Shown one piece after another: positions 29,701-30,982 of a DNA stretch of 64,000 nucleotides (its first letter is position 1; every line of letters starts with the position of its first letter). This DNA is from Gimesia maris (lineage in GTDB: Bacteria > Planctomycetota > Planctomycetia > Planctomycetales > Planctomycetaceae), in contig NZ_CP042910.1 of assembly GCF_008298035.1 (NCBI RefSeq), forward strand, positions 2,495,001 to 2,559,000. Direction: 5' to 3'. A program made the position numbers and the translations under genes. The notes under the pieces were generated by a model. It did not search any database and was not told where the DNA came from. It saw only the letters and a list, made by a program, of their open reading frames with translations.

Positions 29701-29977
29701 TGGAACAGATTTTTCGAATCCTGGTAAATTAACCTTTCCTGAGCAGTCGTGGTATGCACATACTGAAGGTAAAATAATTTCAGATTTATATGATAGTAAT
29801 CTACTCCAACCTGGACGGTTTTTAAATATTGATGGAATTCTTGCTCCATGCTCTCACTGCAGAGGAATTATGAGATGGGCTTCGCAAAAATTTAATATGA
29901 CAATTCAATATCTGGGTGAAAATGGTGCAACAATTTATAAAAATGGAAAAATTCATGATCCAAATATTCCATTTTAA
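2..29977 (+). CDS. Giant RHS-repeat polymorphic toxin, surface protein, 5'-partial
   Basis: One uninterrupted frame of 9,991 codons, open at the left edge, so the true start and any signal peptide lie outside. Domains in order (approximate residues): cadherin-like repeats 1-915; choice-of-anchor-D and golvesin-like pairs, further cadherin-like repeats and a Calx-beta-like module 916-2975; 13 PKD-like repeats 2980-4143; putative-Ig modules and a split vWA domain 4420-6040; about 20 putative-Ig modules 6090-7950; Ig-like modules to 8160; RHS/YD repeats and RHS core 8160-9720; C-terminal toxin 9721-9991. In known RHS toxins the YD repeats form a shell that encloses the C-terminal toxin, which is released after the core. 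The long N-terminal stalk suggests a secreted or surface-anchored contact-dependent weapon, possibly with an adhesion role. The next gene is the likely immunity partner. The frame reading and RHS/deaminase assignment are strong; the target and export route are unknown. Confidence 0.93.
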   Translation: MLNVSGLTLVSGDASGISVNGNALEIDPYAYSALNVGQSEVISYSYNVIDGNGGTVSQTATITISGVNNAPVAVADAFTTSEGVTLTSDNVLSANPTTADSDAEGQTLTVSAVAGGTVGAQFTLASGALLTLNSDGTFSYDPNGQFEYLSLGEAATDSFTYTISDTETATDTATVTVTITGVNAAPTVSASVSSGVTDADGAYSLNLLTGASDVDVSDVLNVSGLTLVSGDASGITVNGNALEIDPYAYSALNMGQSEVISYSYNVIDGNGGTVSQTATITISGVNNAPVAVADAFTTSEGVTLTSDNVLSANPTTADSDAEGQTLTVSAVAGGTVGAQFTLASGALLTLNSDGTFSYDPNGQFEYLSLGEAATDSFTYTISDTETATDTATVTVTITGVNAAPTLGAAIGSTVNENDIAFNLNLLAGASDVDVNDVLNVSGLTLISGDAAGITVNGNTLDVDPDAYAGLYTGETEVVSYSYIVTDSNGGTVSQTATITIAGVDDVPTVSAALSSTVTENDGTYSLDLLAGAEDTDANDTLNVSSLTLLSGNAAGITVNGNTLDIDPGVYNSLAEGESEVVSYSYSVTDANGNTVVQTATISIAGVNDTPTVGAALSSTVTEEAGAYSLNLLSDAVDADTNDSLNVSGLTLVSGDAAGITVNGNTLEIDPGAYTSLAEEESEVISYSYNVIDGNGGTVAQTATITITGLNNTPTVSAELSSSVTEDDGVFSLDLLSGASDIDLSDSLNISGLVLVSGDATGVTVNGNMLDINPIIYTSLNTGESAVISYSYDIVDGNGGTVAQTATITITGMNDNPTVSAALSSTVTEDDGSFSLDLLAGASDADANATLNVSGLTLVSGDAAGITVNGNTLEIDPNAYNNLVQGATEVVTYSYNIIDGDGGSTAQAATITITGVQDPGIHVIDETGELTNGSANLNFGRIYFNESATRTITISNSGIDPLDLSGGISILGGNGFTLVSQPAVSSLDPGESTTFEIQFDAGATQGTFADTVTILSNDPNQGTFTFDISATVIYVNIIDNGDAGYSTTGTWGYITATWDYGGDRNYIIHTSSPGTGANTATWSFSGLAAGYYRLSGNLPTGSLYTPHAEYTISGVVGGDDFLVIDQSDTEINGYYEDYHWGETNLYGGHYFQDFGYYKVEEGGTLSVTLTDNNVQGNVIAHAGYVLADAMRLEALVDVPATIEVFEGSQVIVDDTVSKDMDAVFFGESTTKTFTILNSGASTLDLSNGVTLTGTSGFSIASQPAVTSLAAGESTTFVVQFDADFEFDFEVGSPWAEFTETVTIPNSIQPEEPFTFDITATISSEKIIDDGDPGFSTTGTWTYGTNSDYFEDDILSVSSGGTGLNTATWEFTDLNEGTYRVSGTWFTYWNRASNAKYTISGIVGGDVEVTVDQHWIVNFIKDEGTQWQDFGYFEVESGGTLSITLTDEDANGVIGADAFRIGRVPAVIPEIGVYDSDTELENGASTVDFGTVHLGETVTRTITINNTGTNTLDLSNGISVAGGSGFVITSQPVSALFAGQSTTFEIAFTAGTEADDLSDTVTILSNDYFEELFTFDLTATANYLKIIDNEDAGYSTTGSWLESTHASNYLGSSDYLNGGGTGLNTATWQFDNPVAGTYRISSNWFTYGDRATNIEITIDGVSGGPVTQYINQRTLTANLAENGVNWEDFGYFDVDGSGPITVTISDNLANGKVIADAVRVELINTTPTLDTISDPTAIDEDAGEQTVNLTGISAGGGELQTLTVTAVSSNPSLIADPTVVYTSGQSTGTLTYTPLENQSGTAVVTVTVTDEDGGQTVQTFTVSVNGVNDDPTLDVISDPAVIAINATGQTVNLSGITAGGGETQALTVTASSSNTSVIPDPVVNYTSADSTGTLTYSPVTDAYGSAVITVTVSDGQGGETTKTFTVVVNGVNVDLQLDPISDPTVIDEDAGEQTVSLTGITAGAGKQVVSLIAISDNPSLISDPSVTYTPGDATGSLSYTPTGNASGSAQITVIITDEDGVTYSDIFTVGVNAVNDLPTLDAITDPTAINGDASEQMVNLTGISAGGGESQTLTVTAVSSNPSLIADPTVSYTSGESTGTLVYAPLANQSGTAVITVTVTDEAGGQTVQNFSISVVAVPTIVISDASVSEDGSFMEFLVTLDQSAGGPVSVDFATSDGTATVAGNDYIAETGTLDFAGNAGETKSIVVTINDDYHDVTDEEFYVNLSNVQTSGAYVILADAQGKGTIVDDDRVVMILDNGDLFDQTTFTGFRLENNGILNASAVGNQIGYGPSLLNYGYQNDLDIVHVGTGLTAYWEFSGLDAGEYRISVTWPDNAPISGLEIPTTATYYVLDDYIQVDAPVVLNQRETPSSFYDDGALWEDLGIYSLSSGSLTVMLPPTINSRNLVDAVRIERISSGADIDVRDITDEVVGETPYTLVVDENQAGVDFGTTELLTEVTRSFQIANQGTDPLNISNITISPEFSTDLVTQTVAAGETIEFTVTMNAATFGDRDGLLTFDTNDSNETNYEIRLHGNVSNVVVIDNGDSDFSVTEGFVVFDTNYWQGSAGFGGDISAAIPNQPGNTPQPGAETATWTFSGLTDGDYRVSTTWSTGYTRVDDAPFTLDGGADTFSIDVNQQIAPAGFTDLGKNWLDLNSLFTVTGGVLTVTLTNDANSYWRDNWGPGYGVIADAIRIEYLPETELEISVVNADGSEEVLQDDAGIVDFGATLPDVPVVKDFVIRNLSTQAVDLAGLINLPPQFTIVPGSEIGLSGGSTVLAGGDSVTFSVQFNPEGSLGEFTGQLFVTSGDPDNSPYNITLKAESGPLTVNYDDPEFIERGRWLHDSVHDLPYLYSSTQSQGIGDGTKTVTWEFDVTPGTYQIAANWVGNPNIAPYNSGVAPDAHYTVYDDTTPLTDFHLDQVNGARGANDFYDDLQGWDFLGTPVEITGNKLRVVLADDGHGLSLADSLRIYQVDADFEYRKRPVIAGSTSVNEGSAYTLDLPVVDADGAAFTEWTIHWGDGDVETISGAPASVSHVFSDGDQTVMISATGTSANGAIAATPRLVTVQNVAPALTISGNDYFVEGFSYTLNLSESDPGDDTIVEWTIDWGDGSVETIVGNPTSAVHVFNNMAASHTVSATATDEDGTYNSNSIVITALNEDPVLTISGSATTNEGSLYSLDLSAVDTDTGTISNWSINWGDGIVETIFGNPTTVTHLYTDGAASRTISATATDEYGTYDANSIVVNVLNVAPTLIISGSATVDEGATYTLSLSESDPGIDTITQWSVDWGDGNVETITGNPSSATHVYLDDSPSYTISATATDEDGMFNSNSIVISVLNVDPVLTISGNATVDEAAIYTLSLASSDSGTDTITEWSIDWGDGNVETIAGNPSAATHVFADGTDSFNISATATNEDGTFNSNSIVVSVLNVAPTLTISGNATVDEGTTYTLNLSASDPGPDTITEWSIDWGDGNVETIVGNPATATHVFADGADSFTVSATATDEDGTFNSNSIVVSVLNVAPTLTISGNATVNEGATYTLNLSASDPGTETITEWSIDWGDGNVETIVGNPATATHVFADGADSFTVSATATDEDGTFDSNSIVVSVLNVAPTLTISGPATVDEGATYTLNLSASDPGTDTITEWSIDWGDGNVETVAGNPSSVTHVFADGADSHTVSATATDEDGTFNSNSIVVSVLDVAPTLTISGNATVDEGVTYTLNLSASDPGADTITEWSIDWGDGNVETIVGDPATATHVFADGADSYTVSATATDEDGTFNSNSIVVSVLNVAPTLTISGPATVDEGATYTLNLSASDPGTETITEWSIDWGDGNVETIVGNPATATHVFADGADSHTVSATATDEDGTFNSNLIVVSVLNVAPTLTISGDATINEGATYTLALSESDPGIETITEWLIDWGDGNVETIVGNPSSATHVFADGADSFTVSATATDEDGTFNSNSIVVSVLNVTPTLTISGNATVDEGATYTLNLSASDPGADTITGWSIDWGDGNVETIVGNPSTATHIFADGADSFTVSATATDEDGTFNSNSIVVSVLNVAPTLTISGDATVDEGATYTLNLSASDPGTDTITEWSINWGDGNVETVSGSPSTVTHDYANGLSSYTISATATDEDGTYNSNSIVVTFIESTLQTLVEGTDFVVTRSIEFEVPENPSAVQLTFTGLQFDTTDTDDMNDAFELALVDANGQSLVAMIDQDHDAFFNSTEGESFQNGLGVEYNASTGTVTVDISHLAAGTTATLIARLVNNDDDTTTEVTIDTQLAFVESPFTSPSASVPAGYQGETDNVDDSDLTDVTSIMQVDYTTTSFNDADNQLLTGITLTHAGSYDIYGPVLVGIRNITSPAVSMGNVDGYTAEGMPYYDITHLLNDGTFSPGDSISGLSLTFLNPQEAQFDYDLVVLGHLNVAPNITSNPELEVVAGQTYQYDVDATDHENGTLTYELVYGPDGMTIDSQTGVISWGTTTNEVGTHSIAVKAVDPHGLSDTQTFTLEVTENIPNRPPQFTSSPVIDAYVNTEYLYTSSATDPDGDSLSYVLVSGPDGMINSQTTSLDPITWLSLENRRVSITNVPAVVSLELDLASGILSGELYYSDEFTVASFEVDYDGDGEGDVVVSATLEDTTFSIQLDSAELALVDTIKVRAIDAFYSAEPLPWTDVDVTGVTFTPTPGFSELEFSSTTRTISGTVDSSLNLYQPFIELDYDFDGVFETVIPVNLVDGTFSYTLDADLLDASGNVTIRVSSFDNSQGGFSWTPTADDVGKIFQVTLLADDSNGGLSQQMYEIYVHPQEGNHDPVITSEPEETFEVPNQSTNPASGDVDPTEINIAVAPGATDTQTISITLPPVTTGFSTDIVVVVDVSPSMGEELEWLKTMIPDLNNALIDAGITDNRFALVEFLGDANIISNDANDPQVALTLIGPGNTVVDSVSVPLTSVRAAIDQFVLPADGDYKLIVGSPYTNDEYSVVLDRERDESVAVSGLGDFQGSIQAGEEAVITFTAPQGFQLYLDLLEGNTGPLRFQIESPSGESVLLQYLNDSYTYLDQLPVLLSESGTYTLTVRGTSPTDTGNYNVRLSDFSGLTTNLTLNTAVSDSISEPKASKFYRFTGTAGQTVFYDSFDQENLYFEEPGYEYYEVTLISPTGKKVFVNGEYSGDGDQGVFVLPETGDYTLVINSKDTETIDFNFQILDLQTAGSLVSVDSTITGSLDPAAETNVYRFDVTAGDEFTFDLTARSGSGSAYWELIDPYGRSIFNTYMSSASAADQSPGTLLSTGTYSLLIKGATANQGDVDYSFEIVTLGSTTPTTPSGDLKSLGEVVQGNMQSNGEQDTYLFNISAGQTVFFDSLEAETSSMSVKLISPSGHEIVSTSFVKDNELINTEFSIEYSTEYENPWPVTLWEPGTYQIVIENLNSTPGDYEFRLLDLSIQPELTFESILSGEFPAEEKQDVYQFSGQRGDRITVKLDAFSDSADFIKKVSTVDTSGTEDGYNGLAGALSLPFREDAAVNVILITDENRDVVNQSLNYNNMLEQLNAIGATLHSMVMLDINAHPDEGSFSYTLDPGLIDASGTVQVRLNDYYEFELDPEWITLADTTLTNVPGFESISFDEVTGTVSGVFDMSLGYQIPVIEVDYTLNNYTNISFYPDDVPSALGLTGETASDAAFFSDNSYNTLSSQAVDASNLLSAEVNGFLEINYDENTHVLSGTLDPGLPWFTPVVYVDYDKNGSPDESVYPNAEYEFSIVLDSGSVPANLDFNVKVADEFDLPWISMMRYEGFDELNLDDQTGVLSGIVDLSQGYTDYLIEIDYDQDGSADASTSANATTGVFSVALNAAQIPSSGSINVRLTDDDTQTLSWETLDASALITFTGVGFDSYYLKNSTATLAGIVDLSLNADLYRIEIDYNSDGVFDPVAIADKYTGEFSLSINPNLLAGNGEFDLRLIAGYGDYYTTIVNENLFYKPLRSYPPHPQSTEADNYGTEEEYVDLAYAAGGTAWSIDQFRGQYGVTTLDETLNAIAFSKAFVSTLTQNIYDQQDLDLVATDPSVEFTILDEQVEDGVATFTVQFTGTTEGHSFDLQFVQQDEPGIVFGSIPTTIQLGYLYDVNALDVDGDTLTYELVGDTHGALINSETGIMTWYPEDTGEYTFTALVTDGNGGQDTQTWTVTVTETGADNVDPVIDDIADITTETDREITIQLTGSDTDGDALWFYLVDDTANGAPIPVGMTIDSTTGVVYWNPTEEQEGIYTIKARVLDSFGGIDETSFTITVNEPAEFTNNRPVITSSAPLSALEGVTYLYDLDATDAEGDRLTYELSVAPEGMAIDGDTGMIAWKPTYKQLGYTTVVARVTDALGGVAVQVFELNVTSTNEAPEITPTPIEAAGLDLLWTYQVEASDPNGDILVYRLDQASLDRGMTIDSTGLVSWTATATGDYQVEVTVDDQRGGTATLQFVLPVRNNAAPVFESNPPAPAFVGEVYIYNIVVSDPNLSDTVTLSLDADSLARGMILTGNVLTWTALHLGDVAVTISADDGQGAVTTQSFTLPVKTPVVVSEPPVITSRPSGPAYAELPWTYTVTATDVDSDDAALFYSLMSPEQVTGVIEFDTVTHTLTWTPAVGDVGTSQSFTVRVTDSAGSWREQSFTVPAVAVPVQNDPPEITSIPTGPAVVGTSYSYQVTAFDPEGETLTYSVDSASEAVGITIDSTTGLLTWTNPPVAGNQSISITVTDEAANQFIQTFTLPVITLNHGPEITSVPTGPAYIDEAWSYQISASDADDDTLTYSLLSPETLPGNVSFDDQTGILIWTPSTGETELSFTVEVSDGNGGLATQSVTIPAVRHNEAPEITSIPSGPAIEGQLWTYVIDATDPDNDMLTYSLVSPETLPAGVSFDDQTGTISWTPVAAQNPDGLSFTVRVEDGFGGYAEQSFTVPVITAPTSGGGGALPTITSVPEGPIYAGELWTYDVTYNEPDGDPTITFDVQSDVAGEDISIDGNGSLTWTPSVAGRYTITVSVDDNADGITTQTFEVDVVEHNLPPEVTSTPTTNIRVNEYWSYLVQATDPNGDTLTYSLDEDSLTRGMTINATTGRILWTPDTVGSYPVVVTVDDGNGLTATHSFTIAVNNANPEINSQPTGPAYVGTQWSYQVIATDVDGHALQYELLSPGVLPDDMQIDANGLLTWTPTTTDPVDIEIKVSDSAGGYRTQSFTLEVETVVPPNQSPVIDSIPVTSVELNQVYQYQIDAYDPNGDDLIYSLNSAPAGMSIDDDGLISWSPQTLGEYSVELVVEDPAGLQSTQTFTLLVTAPVVLNEGPEITSTPTGPAIKDRAYQYRAIASDPNGDVITWSLDPVSVVGNMAINATTGQLTWTPADDGTYSITVIATDSHGAAASQTFSLVVLKNAAPVITSTPDQSVDINVAYSYEVSASDPNPGDTVTFALTDSPAGATIDAETGLLNWTSSTPGLYSFTVTATDQDGATGSQTYQLQVIDPVNNNAPVLTSAPRSQVQVDQRFLYQVEAFDSDGDTLSYTLVSGPAGMVLDSKGLLDWTPTGADVAGSPHTFTILVEDGRGGSVQASYDINVVSEFVNTAPQFTTSPSTNLVVGKTYTYDANGVDADGDTILFRLVNAPDGMTIDAKTGLVQWTPSIDDLGEHTMTVRLVDTYGAGVDQTVTLTVRSVNRPPMITSRPPTQLVINDSYDYTVLANDPDGNTLTYSLGDQTTATGITINSATGEIDWTPTTAGTYRIHVNVFDEYGLGVAQLYDVEVLGAPPNFAPYITTRPAVEAEAGALYTYDVDAFDPNLSDTITFSLVAPDPLLADMTFDTNTGVIAWTPDVSLIGQLVQFKVVASDGSLTSTQSYSVRVQPVNELPDVGEIGDITLSAGAYFNYGVYAWDGNADPLTYSLDQASLDRGMTIDSTYGLINWQTDIDDISATPYDVTVTVSDGRGTPVTEEFSITVEADQTAPDVTITLLNNSDKIGEELSIQVFATDQVGVTARTLTLYSVTLNETTTVLNQTLAIDANGIARLTLTEDMLGTLTFTASAVDEAGNEGTATPVELQVLDPSDQNPPTVTLTSLSYYQEITAPIDILGSVTDDSLDNLSWTLSAIPHDGGATKIIASGIGELTNEVIGRFDPTLLRNGIYTIELEATDAGGNVSYDSEVIKVDGNLKLGNMTVSFTDLEVPVSGIPITVTRTYDTLNSDIEGDFGYGWSLDFSNTKVRIILPEGGDPGLSGYPIFEDGTRIVVTLPDGTEEGFTFKPQKQVSGFIQTADYLPMFVPDVGVKSQLIVGKRYIRKLGDGYIDMETGIGYSPANPLLGGAYTLILRNGVELAINAETGDLSTITDLNGNQITFTGMGIESNAGRSIEFERDYAGRISAIIDPTGNRLEYSYDTDGNLISMTDRIGATTQFTYLDDVNDPEHYLDEIIDPLGRSAAKTEYDSDGRLIKAIDSDGNSIEYDWSLGTKQQKISDQLGNTTIITFDDSGNIVQEVNPIGGMTIRTYDEHNNLATETKIVGQIDSQANGEENDLTITYQYDENGQLISYRDYFGNTTVSTYDQNGKIQSQTNQYGNSVSTNYGRNSLPSELTDVSGNITHVIYDSQGNVIELRDTDNSIIFETTHNDYGEVLTRTDRTGQITQYAYNTNGDTIAEWTFYGEGVNKTQLLVLTYYDEERNILKTLKANLPVGHFIESGFEHVEVDKQYVTDSEEFNFNLTRQITSSLDQNGDLTEYLYDNRGQLIQKRTEMTDGNGGTVWLISKYVYDVVGRLVASTDPYNEGTFNPIYGSITTYDPVGNVLEYETVSGIDIAIRNGESILVSKGSTLTKSIKDYDQLSRLITSVDPNGNEIHYTYNSKGQISETRRQSQDESGNVVWLVTRTIYNSTGQVAISTDEYLEGETSSITARQIEYDSNGRQFREAVVEGLQIDLVDGESILISAGTEISYAITKYNDQGLVTQTISDTGKIVDYEYDSLRRKTAIIGPETVVDGIIQRDRSELKYSYQGYVESVHANLVQLLDGTIDRSGERITSYEYDEFGNQTKTIYQNDLFITSEYDDLGHLVAETNAMGQTKSYEYDEQDRLIKVILPAVTDPENSGQSINPTYKYTYDALGNQTSITDPLGNQTLFTYDERGKQLSRTLPDGSVENFTYDARERMLTHTSFEGVITKYIYDDSQSGSGRLTQKQFFNDAASFQSGSGIPYEIFSYVYDAFGREVSVTQQLASETRTTTTVYDSQGQVIQVDSPEGVVNYEYDQYGRKTRTYTGDPSDPVTDTLYTYDALGRLATVSVVERNDEVLAVPETTTYEYDLVGNLDQTILPNGVITDYTYDELNRLQTLTHYQTDETPEDLSDNDKIVFEYVVRADGKRTKETETIYRDENENGQFESSEIKTITTDWTYDEAGRLIDEVFSHYDDLLDQSSHFTYDLTGNRLEQQVEKDFDGDGDIDKKTTTYSYDANDRLLSETTELDDNNDGSVESTSTTSYSYTGTQQTGKTVSEGGVNQSTTSFTYDLQGRMETVTITTLDGTGTATRIEKTTYDYDARGIRVSALYEVDTDADGIVDETTKTEYLNDPYNFTGYSQVIQETEYDENGVITKRVIYTIGHDQISQTTIEYVSGSPQTTQTLYFLADGHGSTRVLADAAGAIASIAGVEQLFFYDAYGNLLNMSASQAATSYLYSGEQFDAKISQQYLRARYYDATTGRFNRLDPFSGHTQDPQSLHKYLYTQADPINGTDPSGLETLQGLISAMGNAFSAAMPYLNAVSFILNGAAGIQHGLMAFHSFRTGKLLDGILYSVWSAVDFGFAVLSLLGIKRPPTPPAVPFVGGGGLVAVGVGRIKTVEQVVPWAIDTPVIAGWLAQWAYLYAKPVALGLSGAFSVNRGSNGFGNNFNYASSEGHYAEWELRDPSGKLIARDIETSGTDFSNPGKLTFPEQSWYAHTEGKIISDLYDSNLLQPGRFLNIDGILAPCSHCRGIMRWASQKFNMTIQYLGENGATIYKNGKIHDPNIPF
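2750..8930 (+). other. Choice-of-anchor-D / golvesin-like module pairs with cadherin-like and Calx-beta inserts
   Basis: Within the giant CDS. Modules of the pattern 'VDFGxxxxGExxTRTITIxNxGxxxLDLS' (choice-of-anchor-D, HYDIN-like) alternate with modules of the pattern 'IIDNGDxGYSTTGxW ... TATWxFxxLxxGTYRxSxxW ... IxADAxRIE' (golvesin/Xly-like carbohydrate-binding fold). Three pairs lie at 2750-5160. Four cadherin-like repeats occupy 5170-6400. A Calx-beta-like module with the FATSDGTATVAGNDY signature lies at about 6410-6760. More golvesin and anchor-D modules follow to 8930. All are extracellular beta-sandwich families, so a stalk or adhesive role is likely. Confidence 0.7.
8945..12430 (+). 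repeat. Array of 13 PKD-like repeats, exact 270-bp period
   Basis: The WGDG core recurs at about 9045, 9315, 9585, 9855, 10125, 10395, 10665, 10935, 11205, 11475, 11745, 12015 and 12285, always 270 bp (90 codons) apart with no indel. The consensus contains TLTISGxATVDEGATYTLNL and WSIDWGDGNVETIVGNP, typical of PKD-fold stalk modules. Central copies (10285-12175) are closest to each other; the outer copies are more diverged. This pattern fits expansion by unequal crossing-over from the middle of the array. Confidence 0.9.
13270..18120 (+). other. Split vWA domain and interrupted Ig module within the giant protein
   Basis: A von Willebrand A domain is present in three pieces. The first holds the metal-site motif DVSPSM (residues 4869-4874, nt 14606) and runs to about nt 14745. 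The second, with TSGTEDGYNGL and VILITDENRD (residues 5514 onward), spans about 16405-16670. The third, with AYAAGGTAW and FSKAFVSTL, spans about 17935-18110. PPC-like beta modules fill the first gap. Modules of the pattern 'ExDYDxDGxxD ... FSYTLDPGLIDASG' fill the second. The same second family also interrupts a putative-Ig module between about 13680 and 14285. The pieces read in order as one vWA fold. Confidence 0.7.
18250..23850 (+). repeat. About 20 putative-Ig (He_PIG / cadherin-like) modules
   Basis: Tandem modules of roughly 270-290 bp with the recurring pattern 'Y.Y.V.A.DPNGDTLTYSL ... GMTIDSTTGLISWTP ... V.V.VDDG.GG...Q.FTL.V'. I counted about 20 copies by their DxDGDxLTYxL cores. 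They are far more diverged from each other than the PKD array and somewhat GC-richer than the RHS section that follows. Such modules form extracellular stalks in many planctomycete surface proteins. Confidence 0.8.
24470..29163 (+). other. RHS/YD-repeat cage and RHS core domain
   Basis: Starts with the typical RHS entry region (TVTRTYDTLNSD and FGYGWSLDFS) and continues with YD repeats such as 'YDExGxLxxxxDPxGNxxxYxYD'. The conserved RHS core follows: DGHGSTRVLADAAG at about 28840 and YLRARYYDATTGRFNRLDPF at about 29025. It ends with DPSG at residues 9717-9720 (nt 29150-29161), the usual boundary after which variable toxin tips are joined. Sequence from about 24500 to 27500 is clearly more AT-rich than the modules before it. 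Confidence 0.9.
29164..29977 (+). other. C-terminal toxin tip, deaminase superfamily
   Basis: The last 271 residues follow directly after the RHS DPSG boundary. A hydrophobic/helical pre-toxin stretch comes first (about 9725-9840). A compact domain then carries H9920-T-E9922 and P9949-C9950-S-H-C9953. HxE plus PCxxC is the zinc-site and catalytic-glutamate signature of the cytidine-deaminase-like superfamily, which includes nucleic-acid- and nucleotide-deaminating polymorphic toxins. I cannot assign the subfamily. The DNA here is AT-rich like the downstream gene, suggesting the tip and its partner were acquired together. Confidence 0.75.
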
Positions 29978-30059
29978 AATGATTGAAATATTGAGTTTTT
30001 TATATTTCGACTAAAATACAATACAATAGTTTTAGTTAGTTTATGATCGGGATTTAGAT

Positions 30060-30917
30060 ATGGATTTATTGTTATATTTAGAATTAAATCAGGAAAAACA
30101 AAAAGAATATTGCTTAGAAATTGAGGAAAAAAATTCCGATTTCAAATTTATAAAACTTGGGGATGGAATAGATATTCTTCCAACTTTTTGTCATAAAATA
30201 AGTAATCTACAAGTGAAATTAATTCCTTCAAATGAATTCAAAATGGGGTTGTCTAAAAGAGAAGAGGAAAAAGCCCTAGCGATCAAGAATCCACTTCCAG
30301 TATGCGTTTCCAGTATGAGGCCTGTTCATAATGCGAAAGTGGAATCCATTTTTGCTTCAATCTACCCCATCTTACCTTCTGACTTTCACTATATTACTAA
30401 TGAAGTTTATGAAGATGCTGAGTTTGAATCTGGAAATCCTGTTAGGCTATCTTATGATGAAGCTGTGGAGTTTTTAAGTACTATAGGCGCACGCTTACCT
30501 CATGAAGAAGAATGGGAATGTTTCTGTCGTGGTTTATCCAAAGAATTGTTCTATTTTGGTGACTATTTGCCTGGGCGACAAGAATTAGAACAATACGTTT
30601 CTGAAGAGTTTACAAAAGACATCAATTTTAAACGAAATAAATTTGGGTTTTTTGGACTATTTACGGGAGAATGGTGCTGCGATTTATTTAGAAGTGATTA
30701 TTCAAAAGAAGCTTCTGTTGATGAGGGGGTTTATGTTGTTCGGGGTGGTGGATCCGCACTTTGGCCATGGCAAGGAGATGATTGGGTATGGTGTATGTCA
30801 GCTAGCCGCTCTCCAGCACGTAGTTTCTCTATAGATGGCATGAATGATGATTCATTTCCACCGCTTTCTTATCTTGAACGCCATACTCTTCGTGCAATAT
30901 GGACGATCGTTGAGTAA
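30060..30917 (+). CDS. SUMF1/FGE-like protein, probable immunity protein to the RHS deaminase toxin
   Basis: Encodes 285 aa, starting 82 bases after the toxin stop in the same AT-rich composition. Features typical of the formylglycine-generating-enzyme/SUMF1 fold are visible: a dispersed N-terminal 'FKMG' and 'RPVHNAKVESIF' region, 'VRLSYDEAVEFL' followed by 'ARLPHEEEWECFCRG' (residues about 145-157), 'FGFFGLFTGEWCCD', 'YVVRGGG', and a closing 'SASRSPAR ... LRAIWTI'. The family normally binds and oxidises sulfatase peptides or acts in EgtB/PvdO-type chemistry, but many members have no known activity. There is no signal peptide, so it is probably cytoplasmic. Position right behind a toxin tip is the classic place for an immunity gene; that role is inferred from context only. 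An unrelated FGE-like gene carried along by chance cannot be excluded. Confidence 0.75.
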   Translation: MDLLLYLELNQEKQKEYCLEIEEKNSDFKFIKLGDGIDILPTFCHKISNLQVKLIPSNEFKMGLSKREEEKALAIKNPLPVCVSSMRPVHNAKVESIFASIYPILPSDFHYITNEVYEDAEFESGNPVRLSYDEAVEFLSTIGARLPHEEEWECFCRGLSKELFYFGDYLPGRQELEQYVSEEFTKDINFKRNKFGFFGLFTGEWCCDLFRSDYSKEASVDEGVYVVRGGGSALWPWQGDDWVWCMSASRSPARSFSIDGMNDDSFPPLSYLERHTLRAIWTIVE

Positions 30918-30920
30918 TAG

Positions 30921-30950
30921 TTTACCTCTAATCTGAATTTCAGAGGTAAA
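30921..30950 (+). terminator. Hairpin after the immunity gene
   Basis: Nine-base perfect stem (tttacctct at 30921-30929 and agaggtaaa at 30942-30950) with a 12-base loop, three bases after the stop codon. The following bases are A/T-rich but not a clear T-run, so this is a weak intrinsic terminator or an RNA-stabilising hairpin. Confidence 0.45.
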
Positions 30951-30982
30951 TAAATGCATAAGATGATTGTGGTCTGCTTTTC

